Assembly (NCBI GenBank): GCA_913046805.1
Contig: CAJWTA010000045.1
Coordinates: 1 to 8,630 of the forward strand
Direction: 5' to 3'
Origin: an uncultured Fidelibacterota bacterium
GTDB taxonomy: Bacteria > Marinisomatota > Marinisomatia > Marinisomatales > TCS55
Length of the DNA: 8,630 nt
The notes under the pieces were generated by a model. The model was not told the DNA's origin and made no database searches. It was given only the letters and a program-made list of their open reading frames with translations. Made by a program: the position numbers and the translations under genes. Below, one piece after another: positions 1 to 6,449 of the stretch (the first letter of the stretch is position 1; each line of letters starts with the position of its first letter).

Positions 1-138
1 ATTATCATTGATTAGATGCGCAATTTTATGCGTCAAAACGCGGGTTTTGCCGCTACCAGCTCCAGCAAATATGAGAACAGGTTTCCCGAATGATTCTACA
101 GCAGCTTTCTGAACATCGTTAAGTTTTATGTTTGCCAT
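1..138 (-). CDS. UvrD/PcrA/Rep-type SF1 DNA helicase, N-terminus only
   Basis: This is the first 46 codons of a superfamily 1 DNA helicase; the rest lies beyond the left edge of the window. The peptide begins [14 protein letters not shown], which carries the Q-motif glutamine (Q10) that contacts adenine in this family. It continues into a textbook Walker A loop GAGSGKT at residues 26-32, followed by RVL as in UvrD, PcrA and Rep. Enzymes of this family unwind DNA using ATP in mismatch repair, nucleotide excision repair or replication restart; which paralogue this is cannot be decided from 46 residues. The ATG lies 2 nt after the mltG stop codon and has no recognisable SD, so it is probably translated by coupling to mltG in the same transcript. 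The family call is secure, the subfamily is not. Confidence 0.9.
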   Translation of the reverse strand, partial: MANIKLNDVQKAAVESFGKPVLIFAGAGSGKTRVLTHKIAHLINDN

Positions 139-140
139 AT

Positions 141-1190
141 TTAAGTATTGTTAGCCTTTTTTGATTTTTTATTTTTTCTTCTAATTTTTTGGAATTCTTT
201 TTTTGCTTCATTATGTTCTTTTTCTGTTCTTGTAAAAGTATGATACCCGTCACCCCTTGCGACAAAAAAAAGAAAATCTACGTCTTCGGGATAGAGAGCT
301 GCCTTAATTGACTCGATACCCGGATTGTTAATAGGGCCAGGTGGAAGCCCGTAGTTCAAATACGTGTTGTATGGCGATTCAATCTTGAGATCTTTATTCA
401 AAAGACGGCGGGGTGAATCTTCAATAATGTATTGAATGGTTGGGTCTGCTTGTAAGCGCATTCTTTTTTTGAGTCGATTGTGATAAACACCAGATATTCG
501 TGGCCTTTCACTATCGAAAATCGCTTCGCCTTCAATGATTGAAGCTAATGTTAAAACTTCGTTTTCAGATAGATTTATTTCAGCCATTCTTGTTCTCATT
601 GCATGTGTAATATTGTTATTATACTCAAAAACCATTTTATTTATAACGTCTTCTGGACTAGCGTCCTCAGGTAAAAGATATGTATCTGGAAACAAATACC
701 CTTCGAACGAATTGCTATCTATTTTCCAGTTTCTCAAAAGTCGACGGCTTTTTACTGCTTTGAGAAAACTATCTTTTTTAATATTAAATTTTGATTCAAG
801 TTCTAGTGCAATATCATTTACAGACCACCCCTCAAGGATTGTCATCTTTTTGGATAAGGCAACACTGTTTACGATTTTTTTTATGATACAATAGTTTGTA
901 GTAGCCTCTTCAATCAAAAACTTTCCAGCCGGCAAGTCTTTTTCATACCCAAGTGTTTTAACAGCTAAAATGAAAGATTTTTTATTTTTAATGATTCTTT
1001 GATCAAAAAGCTGATTTGATACATCAATCAAAGTAGATCCTTTTGATATAGAAATTTTCGTAGAGTTTTCAGAGTTAAGTTGAGGCCATAGTAATACTAT
1101 TCCGTAGTAGAATAGCATGCTACTTAGAACAGAAATCATAATGATTTCTGTCAGAAAACGGTCTAAATAAAATTGAATTTTCTTGAGCAT
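141..1190 (-). CDS. mltG: Endolytic murein transglycosylase MltG (YceG family)
   Basis: This inner-membrane enzyme cleaves nascent glycan strands and is thought to set the end point of peptidoglycan polymerisation. The 349-residue length is normal for the family. A short basic N-terminus is followed by one membrane helix at about residues 15-35, and the catalytic part then lies in the periplasm. Family landmarks visible are [10 protein letters not shown] at 162-171, LASIIEGEA at 215-223 with the expected catalytic Glu at 220, LQADPTIQY at 246-254, and the SPYNTY...[11 protein letters not shown] block at 272-291. The C-terminal tail is very rich in lysine. The start is the ATG at 1190, which places the helix correctly; the sequence before it is C-rich (CCCCCG) with no SD. 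It is divergent from the DUF3098 gene and is followed after 2 nt by a helicase gene, so the two are probably one transcript. Confidence 0.95.
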   Translation of the reverse strand: MLKKIQFYLDRFLTEIIMISVLSSMLFYYGIVLLWPQLNSENSTKISISKGSTLIDVSNQLFDQRIIKNKKSFILAVKTLGYEKDLPAGKFLIEEATTNYCIIKKIVNSVALSKKMTILEGWSVNDIALELESKFNIKKDSFLKAVKSRRLLRNWKIDSNSFEGYLFPDTYLLPEDASPEDVINKMVFEYNNNITHAMRTRMAEINLSENEVLTLASIIEGEAIFDSERPRISGVYHNRLKKRMRLQADPTIQYIIEDSPRRLLNKDLKIESPYNTYLNYGLPPGPINNPGIESIKAALYPEDVDFLFFVARGDGYHTFTRTEKEHNEAKKEFQKIRRKNKKSKKANNT

Positions 1191-1322
1191 AAACGGGGGC
1201 GAAAATTATTAATTTTATACTTAATTAACAAATTATATAATATTTAGCTCTTTTAAATGGTTATAAATTTTAATAAAAAATAATTGGCACCCCTTTTAAG
1301 AAAGTGTAACTTCGTCGTCGTA
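1191..1322. promoter_or_regulatory. AT-rich divergent promoter region between mltG and the DUF3098 gene
   Basis: This 132-nt spacer separates two genes transcribed away from each other, so it must hold promoters for both. It is very AT-rich. A palindromic ATTATATAAT at 1233-1242 contains a TATAAT on each strand and could serve as a -10 element in either direction. I see no convincing -35 hexamer at 16-18 nt on either side. A second TATAAA at 1262-1267 is another plus-strand possibility. The exact promoters are therefore unresolved. Confidence 0.35.
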
Positions 1323-1553
1323 ATGAGCACAGATAAAAAACAAAATAATTTTAGTTTATTTGATAGCTGGGCATTTGGAAAGCTAAACTATATTCTATTT
1401 TCTATAGGTCTTGCTTTAGTTATTTTTGGTTATATTTTCATGGCGAGTGGCGATGTAAATAGCTTTCAAAGCCTTACCCTGGCACCTATAATGCTCTTTT
1501 TAGGGTACATTGTTGTTATTCCAATTTCACTTGTCTACAGAGACAAGCAATAA
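1323..1553 (+). CDS. DUF3098-like small two-helix membrane protein
   Basis: A 76-residue protein beginning MSTDKKQNNF. It has a soluble N-terminus, then FGKLNY leading into a membrane helix (about residues 25-42). A short loop MASGDVNSFQSLTLAPI precedes a second helix and a basic end (YRDKQ). The FGK-NY start, the GYIFMASG turn and the LAPIML-LGY block match the pattern I know for DUF3098, a small family of unknown function found mainly in Bacteroidetes and relatives. The ATG at 1323 is preferred over an in-frame TTG at 1284, because the extra 13 residues look unlike the family and neither site has a clear SD. The stop is only 11 nt before tRNA-Asp, and both genes share one downstream terminator, so they are probably co-transcribed. 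The family call is from memory of its pattern. Confidence 0.75.
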   Translation: MSTDKKQNNFSLFDSWAFGKLNYILFSIGLALVIFGYIFMASGDVNSFQSLTLAPIMLFLGYIVVIPISLVYRDKQ

Positions 1554-1564
1554 TTGATTATTTT

Positions 1565-1638
<74 letters not shown>

Positions 1639-1642
1639 CAGC

Positions 1643-1669
1643 AAACCCCGTCGAATGATGGGGTTTTTT
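1643..1669 (+). terminator. Intrinsic terminator behind tRNA-Asp
   Basis: AAACCCCGTC (1643-1652) pairs with GATGGGGTTT (1657-1666) around a GAAT tetraloop, giving a 10-bp stem with one G-U pair. It runs into six consecutive T residues (1664-1669). It lies 4 nt after the tRNA and ends the DUF3098-tRNA transcript. It also insulates it from the convergent gene that stops at 1675. Confidence 0.9.
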
Positions 1670-1674
1670 GTATT

Positions 1675-1887
1675 CTAAATCTGCCTAATAAATGTAATCA
1701 TAGGCTTTATTGATGCTGCGACTGCAATGATTAGATACAAGTACCAATTTAAACTCAATATTGGATCCCATAGCTTTGCAATCATGAGTCCAACAGCAAA
1801 GCCCGCTAATGCGTTAAGCCTGAAATCAATGAAAGAGAATTTAAATTTCCACATCCGAATTAAGAGGTTCTTTTTTTTATTTTCCAT
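1675..1887 (-). CDS. Small membrane protein of unknown function
   Basis: A 70-residue product beginning MENKKKNLLIRMWKFKFSF. The N-terminus is strongly basic. Two hydrophobic stretches follow: LNALAGFAVGLMIAKLW (about 24-40) and WYLYLIIAVAASIKPMI (about 48-64), joined by the turn DPILSLN. This predicts a two-helix inner-membrane protein with a positive, cytoplasmic N-terminus. I do not recognise a family. The ATG at 1887 is preferred over an upstream TTG at 1914, which would overlap the M14 reading frame. The gene begins 10 nt after the M14 stop codon with no SD, so it should depend on the M14 transcript and perhaps on translational coupling. It ends just short of the tRNA terminator coming from the other side. 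Real coding status is likely but rests on its composition and position. Confidence 0.6.
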   Translation of the reverse strand: MENKKKNLLIRMWKFKFSFIDFRLNALAGFAVGLMIAKLWDPILSLNWYLYLIIAVAASIKPMITFIRQI

Positions 1888-1897
1888 AAGAACTATA

Positions 1898-4447
1898 TTA
1901 AAAAGTGTGACCAAAAAATATAGCGTTTAATAAAAGCCCATTAGTCCCATACCAAAAAGCTCTAAAAGCGGGATTATCTGCAAATAATATGATATGTCCT
2001 TGACCTTGTCTTTTAGCAATGATTGATGCTGAATTTTTTATTTTTAAAAGCTTCTCTTCAGAAATATAACCACTCATTAAAGGATTATCAGAATATCTTG
2101 CTACATTTGCAGCTGCCGATTCAGATAGTTTAAAAAAGTTTGTACCTCTTCGAAAAATAGGGTGGATGGTGCTGTATCCATATCCAATAGGATGTGTATT
2201 ATCAATTTTAACTTTAAATATTGCTCCACCTATTCTTTGAGCCCCAGTAACAGGTCTTAACTGATCATATGGTATGTCTAACGACATTTTTTCAATCTCG
2301 ATAAGGTCTTCATTAATTATTTTTTTATCTACTATCCATTTTGAACCGGTCTGAACTGAAATCAAAGTACCTCCATCGGTAATCCATTCTTTCATATTGT
2401 TAATATCTGAACTATCTAGCTCAGAGTATGATCCATCTGGAAGGATAATTGTATTGTATTCCGATAGTTTTTTGCGATTTAAATTAACAGCGTTTAGGAG
2501 GGAAACAGGAATTCTCATTCTATTGTCTATTAAATGCCATAACTCACCGGCACCATAAGAAGAAGTTCCATTACCAGACAAAATAGCTACTTTAGGCTTT
2601 CTTAAAACTCCTTGAAACGCACCCCCTAGGTCTGGACCATTTGGAGTGGCAGCTGAATTTGTAGCATAAATGTTAACATGATCTTCAATAACCAAATTTT
2701 CCATTAAAGCGTGAACCATATTTGGTGTTATTGTCGCATCTGCATCTCTTTGAATTAGAGGTATAACAATGGTTCCTCTTTTAAAATTTAATTCTTGGCC
2801 ATTCACAATTGCAGTAAAAGGCGCCGTGGTAAGCCTTGGTAAAATACCAGCATTTAATATGCGATAAAGACTTTTCGGGTTATAGTATCTATCCCAAGGC
2901 ATTAGATACGCAGATGATGCTTTGCCTCCAATTAGCTTTCCACCATCAATATTTATGTCATTTATTTTTGCTCCTAAAAATGCATCGGGCCGCTGCTTTA
3001 CTTCATGGTAGTCTACTCCGAATGCAAGAGGTAAGGTCCAAGCTGAAACATCGTAAAAAAGTGAATCTTCAAACGTTGTGACCTTTTCCATAACGCCTGC
3101 AATAAACCGGGTTTGAGGTTGATTAGTGGGAATTATTATGGCATCGCCTTTTGCAAATCTTTTACCTTTAATCGTTATTGATTTTTTAAGGTCATAGGCT
3201 TCAATTCGATGTCTCTGAAGAGTCTTAACGAGCATCTGAGCCCTTGTTCTATTCTTCTTTAGGTTGATTAAATACCCTTTTACCTTATTTTTTGATGCAA
3301 CCTCAGAAGATTTTGCATAAAAATTTCTTTGATACCTTAAGAATTCATTGCGAAGCGCTACTAGACCATCTACAGCGCCAAGCGTAGCCATATATTGATT
3401 ACGTACAGAAAATGCATAGGTTAATTTTCCCTGATTAGAATCCGTTTCGCGCGCACGTGATGATGCTTGTTCAAACAAAATACCAACCGAACCATGTATA
3501 TCTCCATATGTCGATCCTTTGCCATAATAAAAGTCATCAAATGACTCTTCAGAGTAATAAAGGGATTTAATATCATCTAGTCTTTTGGCAAAAAACGGAG
3601 CAAGTTTATAAGTTAAATCAATACCTTCTTGGGGTGTATTAGGATTAATTCTGCTTTTAATTCCAGGCTGAAAGAAATAGGTTGAGTTAGCTCCCATTTC
3701 ATGAACATCCAAAAGGAATTGTGGTCTCCAATGGTGAAACAGTTTTATGCGACCCTCGCTTTCAGGCTGTGTAACAGGCAACCAATCACGATTTAAGTCA
3801 AACAGATAATGATTTGTTCTGCCTCTTGGCCAGGGTTGATTATGCTCTCTATCTTGAAGGTCTGTTGTAGGAACGACACCACGATTTCCATTTACCCAAT
3901 TAACAAAACGATCTCTACCGTCAGGGTTAAACATAGGATCAATAATTAAAATAGTGTTTTTTAAAATCTCATCGACCTCATCCCCCGTACCTGCTGCTAA
4001 ATGATGTAAAAGTAAAATTGCAGCTTCGGTTCCACTCGCTTCATCGCCGTGCACAGAAAAACCTAGATATGCAACTAGTGGTAATTTTTCTAATTTTGCA
4101 TTTGTCATCTGGTTAGGCATATCCGAAATCTTAATATTTTCTAATCTGAGATTATCCAAATTTTTATGATTATCAGGGTGGGTTACTATAGCATGAATGA
4201 GTCGTCTCCCTTTATGCGACACAGCATGATCATCCATAATTACACGATCACTGATACTGGCTATAGACTCAAAATAGTCAACAACCTGACTTGTTCGAGT
4301 GTGTCTATCTCCAATTTTGTGTCCAATAACATTCTCTGGACGGGGGATTGAAAGATCGTAATTAACTCCAGCAAACTCCATAGGCAAAGAAATCTGCTGC
4401 TGAGAAAATATGGATGAAAGAAAAAGAATGCGAACGAATAGCTTCAT
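1898..4447 (-). CDS. Exported M14-family zinc carboxypeptidase with C-terminal GATase-like domain
   Basis: An 849-residue secreted metallopeptidase. A short signal peptide (MKLFVRILFLSSIFS) is probably cut before Gln16. The M14 domain spans about residues 45-370. Its zinc ligands are H133 and E136 in HGDE and H249 in LDVHEMG. The substrate-binding NPDGR lies at 174-178 and DLNRDW at 217-222. The catalytic Glu is E326 in GILFEQAS. All active-site residues are present, so it should be an active carboxypeptidase. A linker of mixed strands follows, and then about 617-715 (KPKVAILSG ... IILPDGSY ... WITDGGTLISV) resembles a class I glutamine amidotransferase-like fold without an obvious nucleophilic Cys. 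The tail HIILFADNPAFRAFW (818-832) is typical of such large M14 proteins. The start has a good SD, AGAGGT at 4452-4457, 4 nt before the ATG. The substrate is unknown; peptide scavenging is inferred. Confidence 0.92.
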   Translation of the reverse strand: MKLFVRILFLSSIFSQQQISLPMEFAGVNYDLSIPRPENVIGHKIGDRHTRTSQVVDYFESIASISDRVIMDDHAVSHKGRRLIHAIVTHPDNHKNLDNLRLENIKISDMPNQMTNAKLEKLPLVAYLGFSVHGDEASGTEAAILLLHHLAAGTGDEVDEILKNTILIIDPMFNPDGRDRFVNWVNGNRGVVPTTDLQDREHNQPWPRGRTNHYLFDLNRDWLPVTQPESEGRIKLFHHWRPQFLLDVHEMGANSTYFFQPGIKSRINPNTPQEGIDLTYKLAPFFAKRLDDIKSLYYSEESFDDFYYGKGSTYGDIHGSVGILFEQASSRARETDSNQGKLTYAFSVRNQYMATLGAVDGLVALRNEFLRYQRNFYAKSSEVASKNKVKGYLINLKKNRTRAQMLVKTLQRHRIEAYDLKKSITIKGKRFAKGDAIIIPTNQPQTRFIAGVMEKVTTFEDSLFYDVSAWTLPLAFGVDYHEVKQRPDAFLGAKINDINIDGGKLIGGKASSAYLMPWDRYYNPKSLYRILNAGILPRLTTAPFTAIVNGQELNFKRGTIVIPLIQRDADATITPNMVHALMENLVIEDHVNIYATNSAATPNGPDLGGAFQGVLRKPKVAILSGNGTSSYGAGELWHLIDNRMRIPVSLLNAVNLNRKKLSEYNTIILPDGSYSELDSSDINNMKEWITDGGTLISVQTGSKWIVDKKIINEDLIEIEKMSLDIPYDQLRPVTGAQRIGGAIFKVKIDNTHPIGYGYSTIHPIFRRGTNFFKLSESAAANVARYSDNPLMSGYISEEKLLKIKNSASIIAKRQGQGHIILFADNPAFRAFWYGTNGLLLNAIFFGHTF

Positions 4448-4451
4448 GTTT

Positions 4452-4457
4452 ACCTCT
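4452..4457 (-). promoter_or_regulatory. Ribosome binding site of the M14 gene
   Basis: AGAGGT sits 4 nt before the ATG at 4447 on the minus strand (AGAGGTAAACATG). It fixes the start that gives a proper signal peptide. The same AGAGGT motif precedes the S58 gene, which indicates that SD-led initiation is normal in this genome. Confidence 0.8.
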
Positions 4458-4520
4458 AATAAAAAGTTTTATTTATTCAAATTAATACGCAATAAAATAT
4501 TTGACACGAGATTTTATTTT

Positions 4521-4558
4521 ATAAATATAAAGGCCCTCGCATTCACGAGGGCCTTTAT
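4521..4558 (-). terminator. Intrinsic terminator in the Nudix-M14 spacer
   Basis: Read on the minus strand, a 13-bp perfect stem (arms 4558-4546 and 4539-4527; core AAAGGCCCTCG/CGAGGGCCTTT) closes a 6-nt loop TGAATG. The 3' side runs into TTTATATTTAT. The hairpin is symmetrical, but the plus-strand exit (TTTATCTAGATAC) is less U-rich, so leftward termination is favoured. It would end the small RNA described at 4526-4684 and/or readthrough from the Nudix operon before the M14 gene. Confidence 0.75.
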
Positions 4559-4684
4559 CTAGATACTTAGTAGCTGCCGACCTCCAAAAGGCTGACATCT
4601 AGTCAGTTAATTTGCTGGCTTATTTTTGGAGGCCAGCGTTCTACAGTTTATAGACAACTGATCACCTCCTTCCTAAATTGTTAA
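4526..4684 (-). ncRNA. Candidate structured small RNA or leader with extended anti-16S complementarity
   Basis: This is inferred from sequence structure; I do not recognise a known RNA family. In order on the minus strand it has an SD-like tract GGAAGGAGGTGATC (4673-4660). Next is a small hairpin CAGTT/AACTG (4660-4656 with 4648-4644). A 14-bp stem follows (4637-4624 with 4589-4576, two G-U pairs) that encloses an inner hairpin CTGAC/GTCAG (4606-4602 with 4596-4592). The intrinsic terminator at 4558-4527 closes it. A promoter-like pair lies just upstream (4691-4718). The complete set of promoter, folded body and terminator in about 200 nt is what an independent small RNA gene looks like. It could also be an attenuated leader of the M14 gene, whose ATG is about 80 nt beyond the terminator. 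Confidence 0.45.
4607..4657 (-). CDS. Possible 16-codon leader peptide
   Basis: A TTG at 4657 stands 7 nt after the GGAGG core of an exceptionally strong SD (AAGGAGGTGATC). It opens a 16-codon frame reading (M)SINCRTLASKNKPAN and ending with TAA at 4609-4607. The last half of the frame covers the 5' arm of the 14-bp stem, and the stop lies in the loop region, so a translating ribosome would melt that stem. The geometry is that of a leader peptide controlling RNA folding. Arguments against it are the TTG start, the short length and no known homologue. The peptide shows no run of one amino acid that would point to classic amino-acid attenuation. Confidence 0.25.
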   Translation of the reverse strand: MSINCRTLASKNKPAN

Positions 4685-4690
4685 TACTAA

Positions 4691-4718
4691 ATTATGTATG
4701 AAAAAAAATACGACTCAA
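4691..4718 (-). promoter_or_regulatory. Predicted sigma-70-type promoter for the small RNA/leader
   Basis: On the minus strand TTGAGT (4718-4713) and CATAAT (4696-4691) are separated by 16 nt, matching the -35 and -10 consensus at four and five of six positions. Transcription would begin near 4684, about 10 nt before the SD-like tract. It lies some 28 nt after the Nudix stop codon, so it could also re-initiate transcription toward the M14 gene. In such AT-rich DNA a chance match is possible. Confidence 0.4.
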
Positions 4719-4745
4719 GTATAAAATTGATATTTATTAATTTTT

Positions 4746-5279
4746 TTACCCGTTTGAAGATAGATTAAAAAATGAATTTGCCGCTTTTTCTTCACCTGCC
4801 TTAAAAAAATATTCTAATAAAACACGAATACTGTTAAATGCGAGATCATCCCAAGGGACTTCACTTTGATCTGCGAACATCACATCGTTAATCTCATCAC
4901 CTATCCGCGTTGATTGATCTTTAAGTTTTGAATAAAAATAAAAATGAACTTGGCTTATGTGAGGGACACTGTAAACCATAAATAAATTTGAAGGGGAAGG
5001 CTCGATTCCGACCTCTTCATTGGCTTCTCTTTGAGCGCCCTCCAATAGCGTTTCACCATTTTCCATAAATCCAGCTGGAACGGTCCAATAGTCTTTTCTT
5101 GGTTCAGTATTTCTTTTGCAAAGAAGAACCTTTCCTTCAAAAGAACCAATTATTCCAACAATATTGTTTGGATTTACATAATGTATGTATCCGCACGCAG
5201 GACAAACATCCCTTAAGCGATTGTCTAAAGGGGGTACAGTCGATACAGTTTTTGCTCCGCACTTAATGCAATAAACCAT
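4746..5279 (-). CDS. Nudix hydrolase with N-terminal zinc ribbon
   Basis: A 177-residue cytoplasmic pyrophosphohydrolase. The N-terminal zinc ribbon has four cysteines as CxxC pairs, C4/C7 and C26/C29. The Nudix box is a perfect GX5EX7REUXEEXGU: G70, E76, R84-E85, E88-E89 and G91, with the Mg-binding glutamates intact. The flanks KDYWTVPAGF and the C-terminal VPWDDLAFNSIRVLLEYFF are characteristic of the zinc-ribbon Nudix proteins often annotated as ADP-ribose or NADH pyrophosphatase-like. The true substrate cannot be read from the sequence. Its ATG follows the S58 stop codon directly (TAAATG) with no SD, so it is almost certainly translated by coupling. It is the last gene of the leftward operon; the spacer and terminator at 4521-4558 follow. 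Unlike its neighbours it has no signal peptide. Confidence 0.93.
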   Translation of the reverse strand: MVYCIKCGAKTVSTVPPLDNRLRDVCPACGYIHYVNPNNIVGIIGSFEGKVLLCKRNTEPRKDYWTVPAGFMENGETLLEGAQREANEEVGIEPSPSNLFMVYSVPHISQVHFYFYSKLKDQSTRIGDEINDVMFADQSEVPWDDLAFNSIRVLLEYFFKAGEEKAANSFFNLSSNG

Positions 5280-6440
5280 TTAATTGGCTCGATTGTATTG
5301 CTTCAAAATTTCCATCAACTTTCCATGTGGTAATGCATATACTTTGTTGTTATTTATTCCCTCCATTGTCTCTGCCGCTATCATTGCATTTATAATGGAT
5401 TCTTCAACGGTTTGTACAGTGGCTTCAAACAAAGGTGTTATTTTGTCATTAGGGAAAATTTTAACTGTGCGCTCATTTTTTCGGTTAAATGCTTTGGGGT
5501 TTGCAGTAGAAAAAGATAAAAATATATCACCAGATCCATTTGAACCTCTTCCACCAACAAGCCCAATTCCAATTGGGATTCTATGTGAAATTCGCTTTAA
5601 TTGATGAGGAAGCAAAGGCGCATCAGTAGCAACAATTACAATAATAGACCCATCACCCTCTTGGCGCTTATTTGATGGTGGCGCATTAAATTCAACATTT
5701 AGTGTATCTTTTAATTCTTGTCCAATCTGTACTCCACTAATAGTAAGATTTTTTTTACTACCAAAATTTGATTGAACTAATGTACCAATAGTATAAGTCT
5801 TACTATTAATCTTAACTTTTCTAGAAGCGGTTCCAATTCCCCCCTTAAATCCAAGAGTAAGCATTCCAGTTCCACCGCCAACATTCCCTTCAATAACGGG
5901 TCCTGAGCTAGCATTAGCGATAGCTTCATATACATGCTGCTCTTTAACATGAAACCCGTAAATATCGTTTAAAAAACCATCGTAGGTTTCACCAACTACA
6001 GGGTACGTATACCACCAATCATTATTTCCATACCAATTTGTATCGACAAACCATTTTAAAACAGCATCACGCACCACTCCAACGCTATTTGTGTTAGTAA
6101 TCATTATTGGGGTCTCAAGAAATCCAGATTCAGTAATCCAAGTTGTGCCCGTCATTTCGCCGTTCCCATTTAAGCTGTACCAATTTGCAAAAACTGGGTT
6201 AAACTTTTTTCCACGGGGGAAAATAGCTGTCACACCTGTTCGGACTGGTCCTTGGCCAATAATATTTTTTCCTGATCCAGAAATTATTGTACTATGACCT
6301 ACTTCTACACCTTTAACATCGGTAATAGCATTTAACTTCCCTGGAACACCTTTAAACTCAATACCTAGATCGCGAGCACGTGGTTTTTGACTTAATGCTA
6401 TTGAAAGAAACATAAGAATTAATGATATTTTTTTTATCAT
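5280..6440 (-). CDS. Exported S58-family (DmpA/P1-type) aminopeptidase
   Basis: A 386-residue N-terminal-nucleophile aminopeptidase of the L-aminopeptidase/D-esterase group. The signal peptide MIKKISLILMFLSIALS is followed by Gln18. The mature chain begins with the family opening RARDLGIEFKGVPGKLNAITDV. Other landmarks are GQGPVRTGVTAIFPRG (62-77), EGNVGGGTGM (184-193), VQSNFG (222-227, with N225 in the likely oxyanion position), GDGSIIVIVATDAPL (262-276) and GSNGSGDIFLSFSTA (299-313). In this family the chain cuts itself before a serine that becomes the nucleophile. Here that is Gly264-Ser265, so processing should give an alpha chain (18-264) and a beta chain (265-386). The SD AGAGGT overlaps the stop codon of the upstream 68-aa gene. 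Family members remove N-terminal residues, sometimes D- or beta-amino acids; the specificity here is unknown. Confidence 0.93.
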   Translation of the reverse strand: MIKKISLILMFLSIALSQKPRARDLGIEFKGVPGKLNAITDVKGVEVGHSTIISGSGKNIIGQGPVRTGVTAIFPRGKKFNPVFANWYSLNGNGEMTGTTWITESGFLETPIMITNTNSVGVVRDAVLKWFVDTNWYGNNDWWYTYPVVGETYDGFLNDIYGFHVKEQHVYEAIANASSGPVIEGNVGGGTGMLTLGFKGGIGTASRKVKINSKTYTIGTLVQSNFGSKKNLTISGVQIGQELKDTLNVEFNAPPSNKRQEGDGSIIVIVATDAPLLPHQLKRISHRIPIGIGLVGGRGSNGSGDIFLSFSTANPKAFNRKNERTVKIFPNDKITPLFEATVQTVEESIINAMIAAETMEGINNNKVYALPHGKLMEILKQYNRAN

Positions 6441-6443
6441 TGT

Positions 6444-6449
6444 ACCTCT
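6444..6449 (-). promoter_or_regulatory. Ribosome binding site of the S58 gene, overlapping a stop codon
   Basis: On the minus strand TAGAGGTACAATG contains the upstream gene's TAG stop (6450-6448), an SD (AGAGGT, 6449-6444) and the S58 ATG (6440). The stop codon supplies two bases of the SD. A ribosome finishing the 68-aa gene would be placed at the next start, which implies coupled translation. Confidence 0.7.

Noticed and set aside
535..894. A long open frame on the plus strand opposite mltG (119 codons)
   Set aside because: It lies entirely antisense to a well-recognised enzyme and has no family resemblance or ribosome binding site; the same applies to the other open frames opposite the M14, S58 and amidohydrolase genes.
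1284..1322. Upstream TTG start for the DUF3098 gene, adding 13 residues
   Set aside because: No SD, and the added residues (MAPLLRKCNFVVV) do not resemble the family's polar N-terminus; the ATG at 1323 does.
1643..1669. The tRNA-Asp hairpin as a two-way terminator for the 70-aa gene coming from the right
   Set aside because: On the minus strand the stem is followed by GCTGCGGG rather than a T-run, so only plus-strand termination is supported.
1888..1914. Upstream TTG start for the 70-aa membrane protein gene
   Set aside because: It would overlap the M14 coding end and add nine residues before a natural lysine-rich start at the ATG at 1887.
4501..4531. Plus-strand promoter: TTGACA at 4501-4506 with TATAAA at 4526-4531
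   Set aside because: The spacer is 19 nt, and the start point would fall inside the terminator stem. The SD-like tract and terminator exit both read on the minus strand, and no plus-strand gene follows.
4482..4598. A 38-codon minus-strand frame starting ATG at 4598 (MSAFWRSAATKYL...)
   Set aside because: It has no SD before it, reads straight through the terminator hairpin, and its last part is low-complexity translation of AT-rich spacer. It is not annotated as a gene, though it is mentioned with the leader-peptide finding.
4661..4673. Fragment of a 16S rRNA 3' end on the plus strand (GATCACCTCCTTCC)
   Set aside because: Only about 12 bases match and the flanking conserved 16S sequence is absent. 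It is better read as an SD-like tract on the minus strand.
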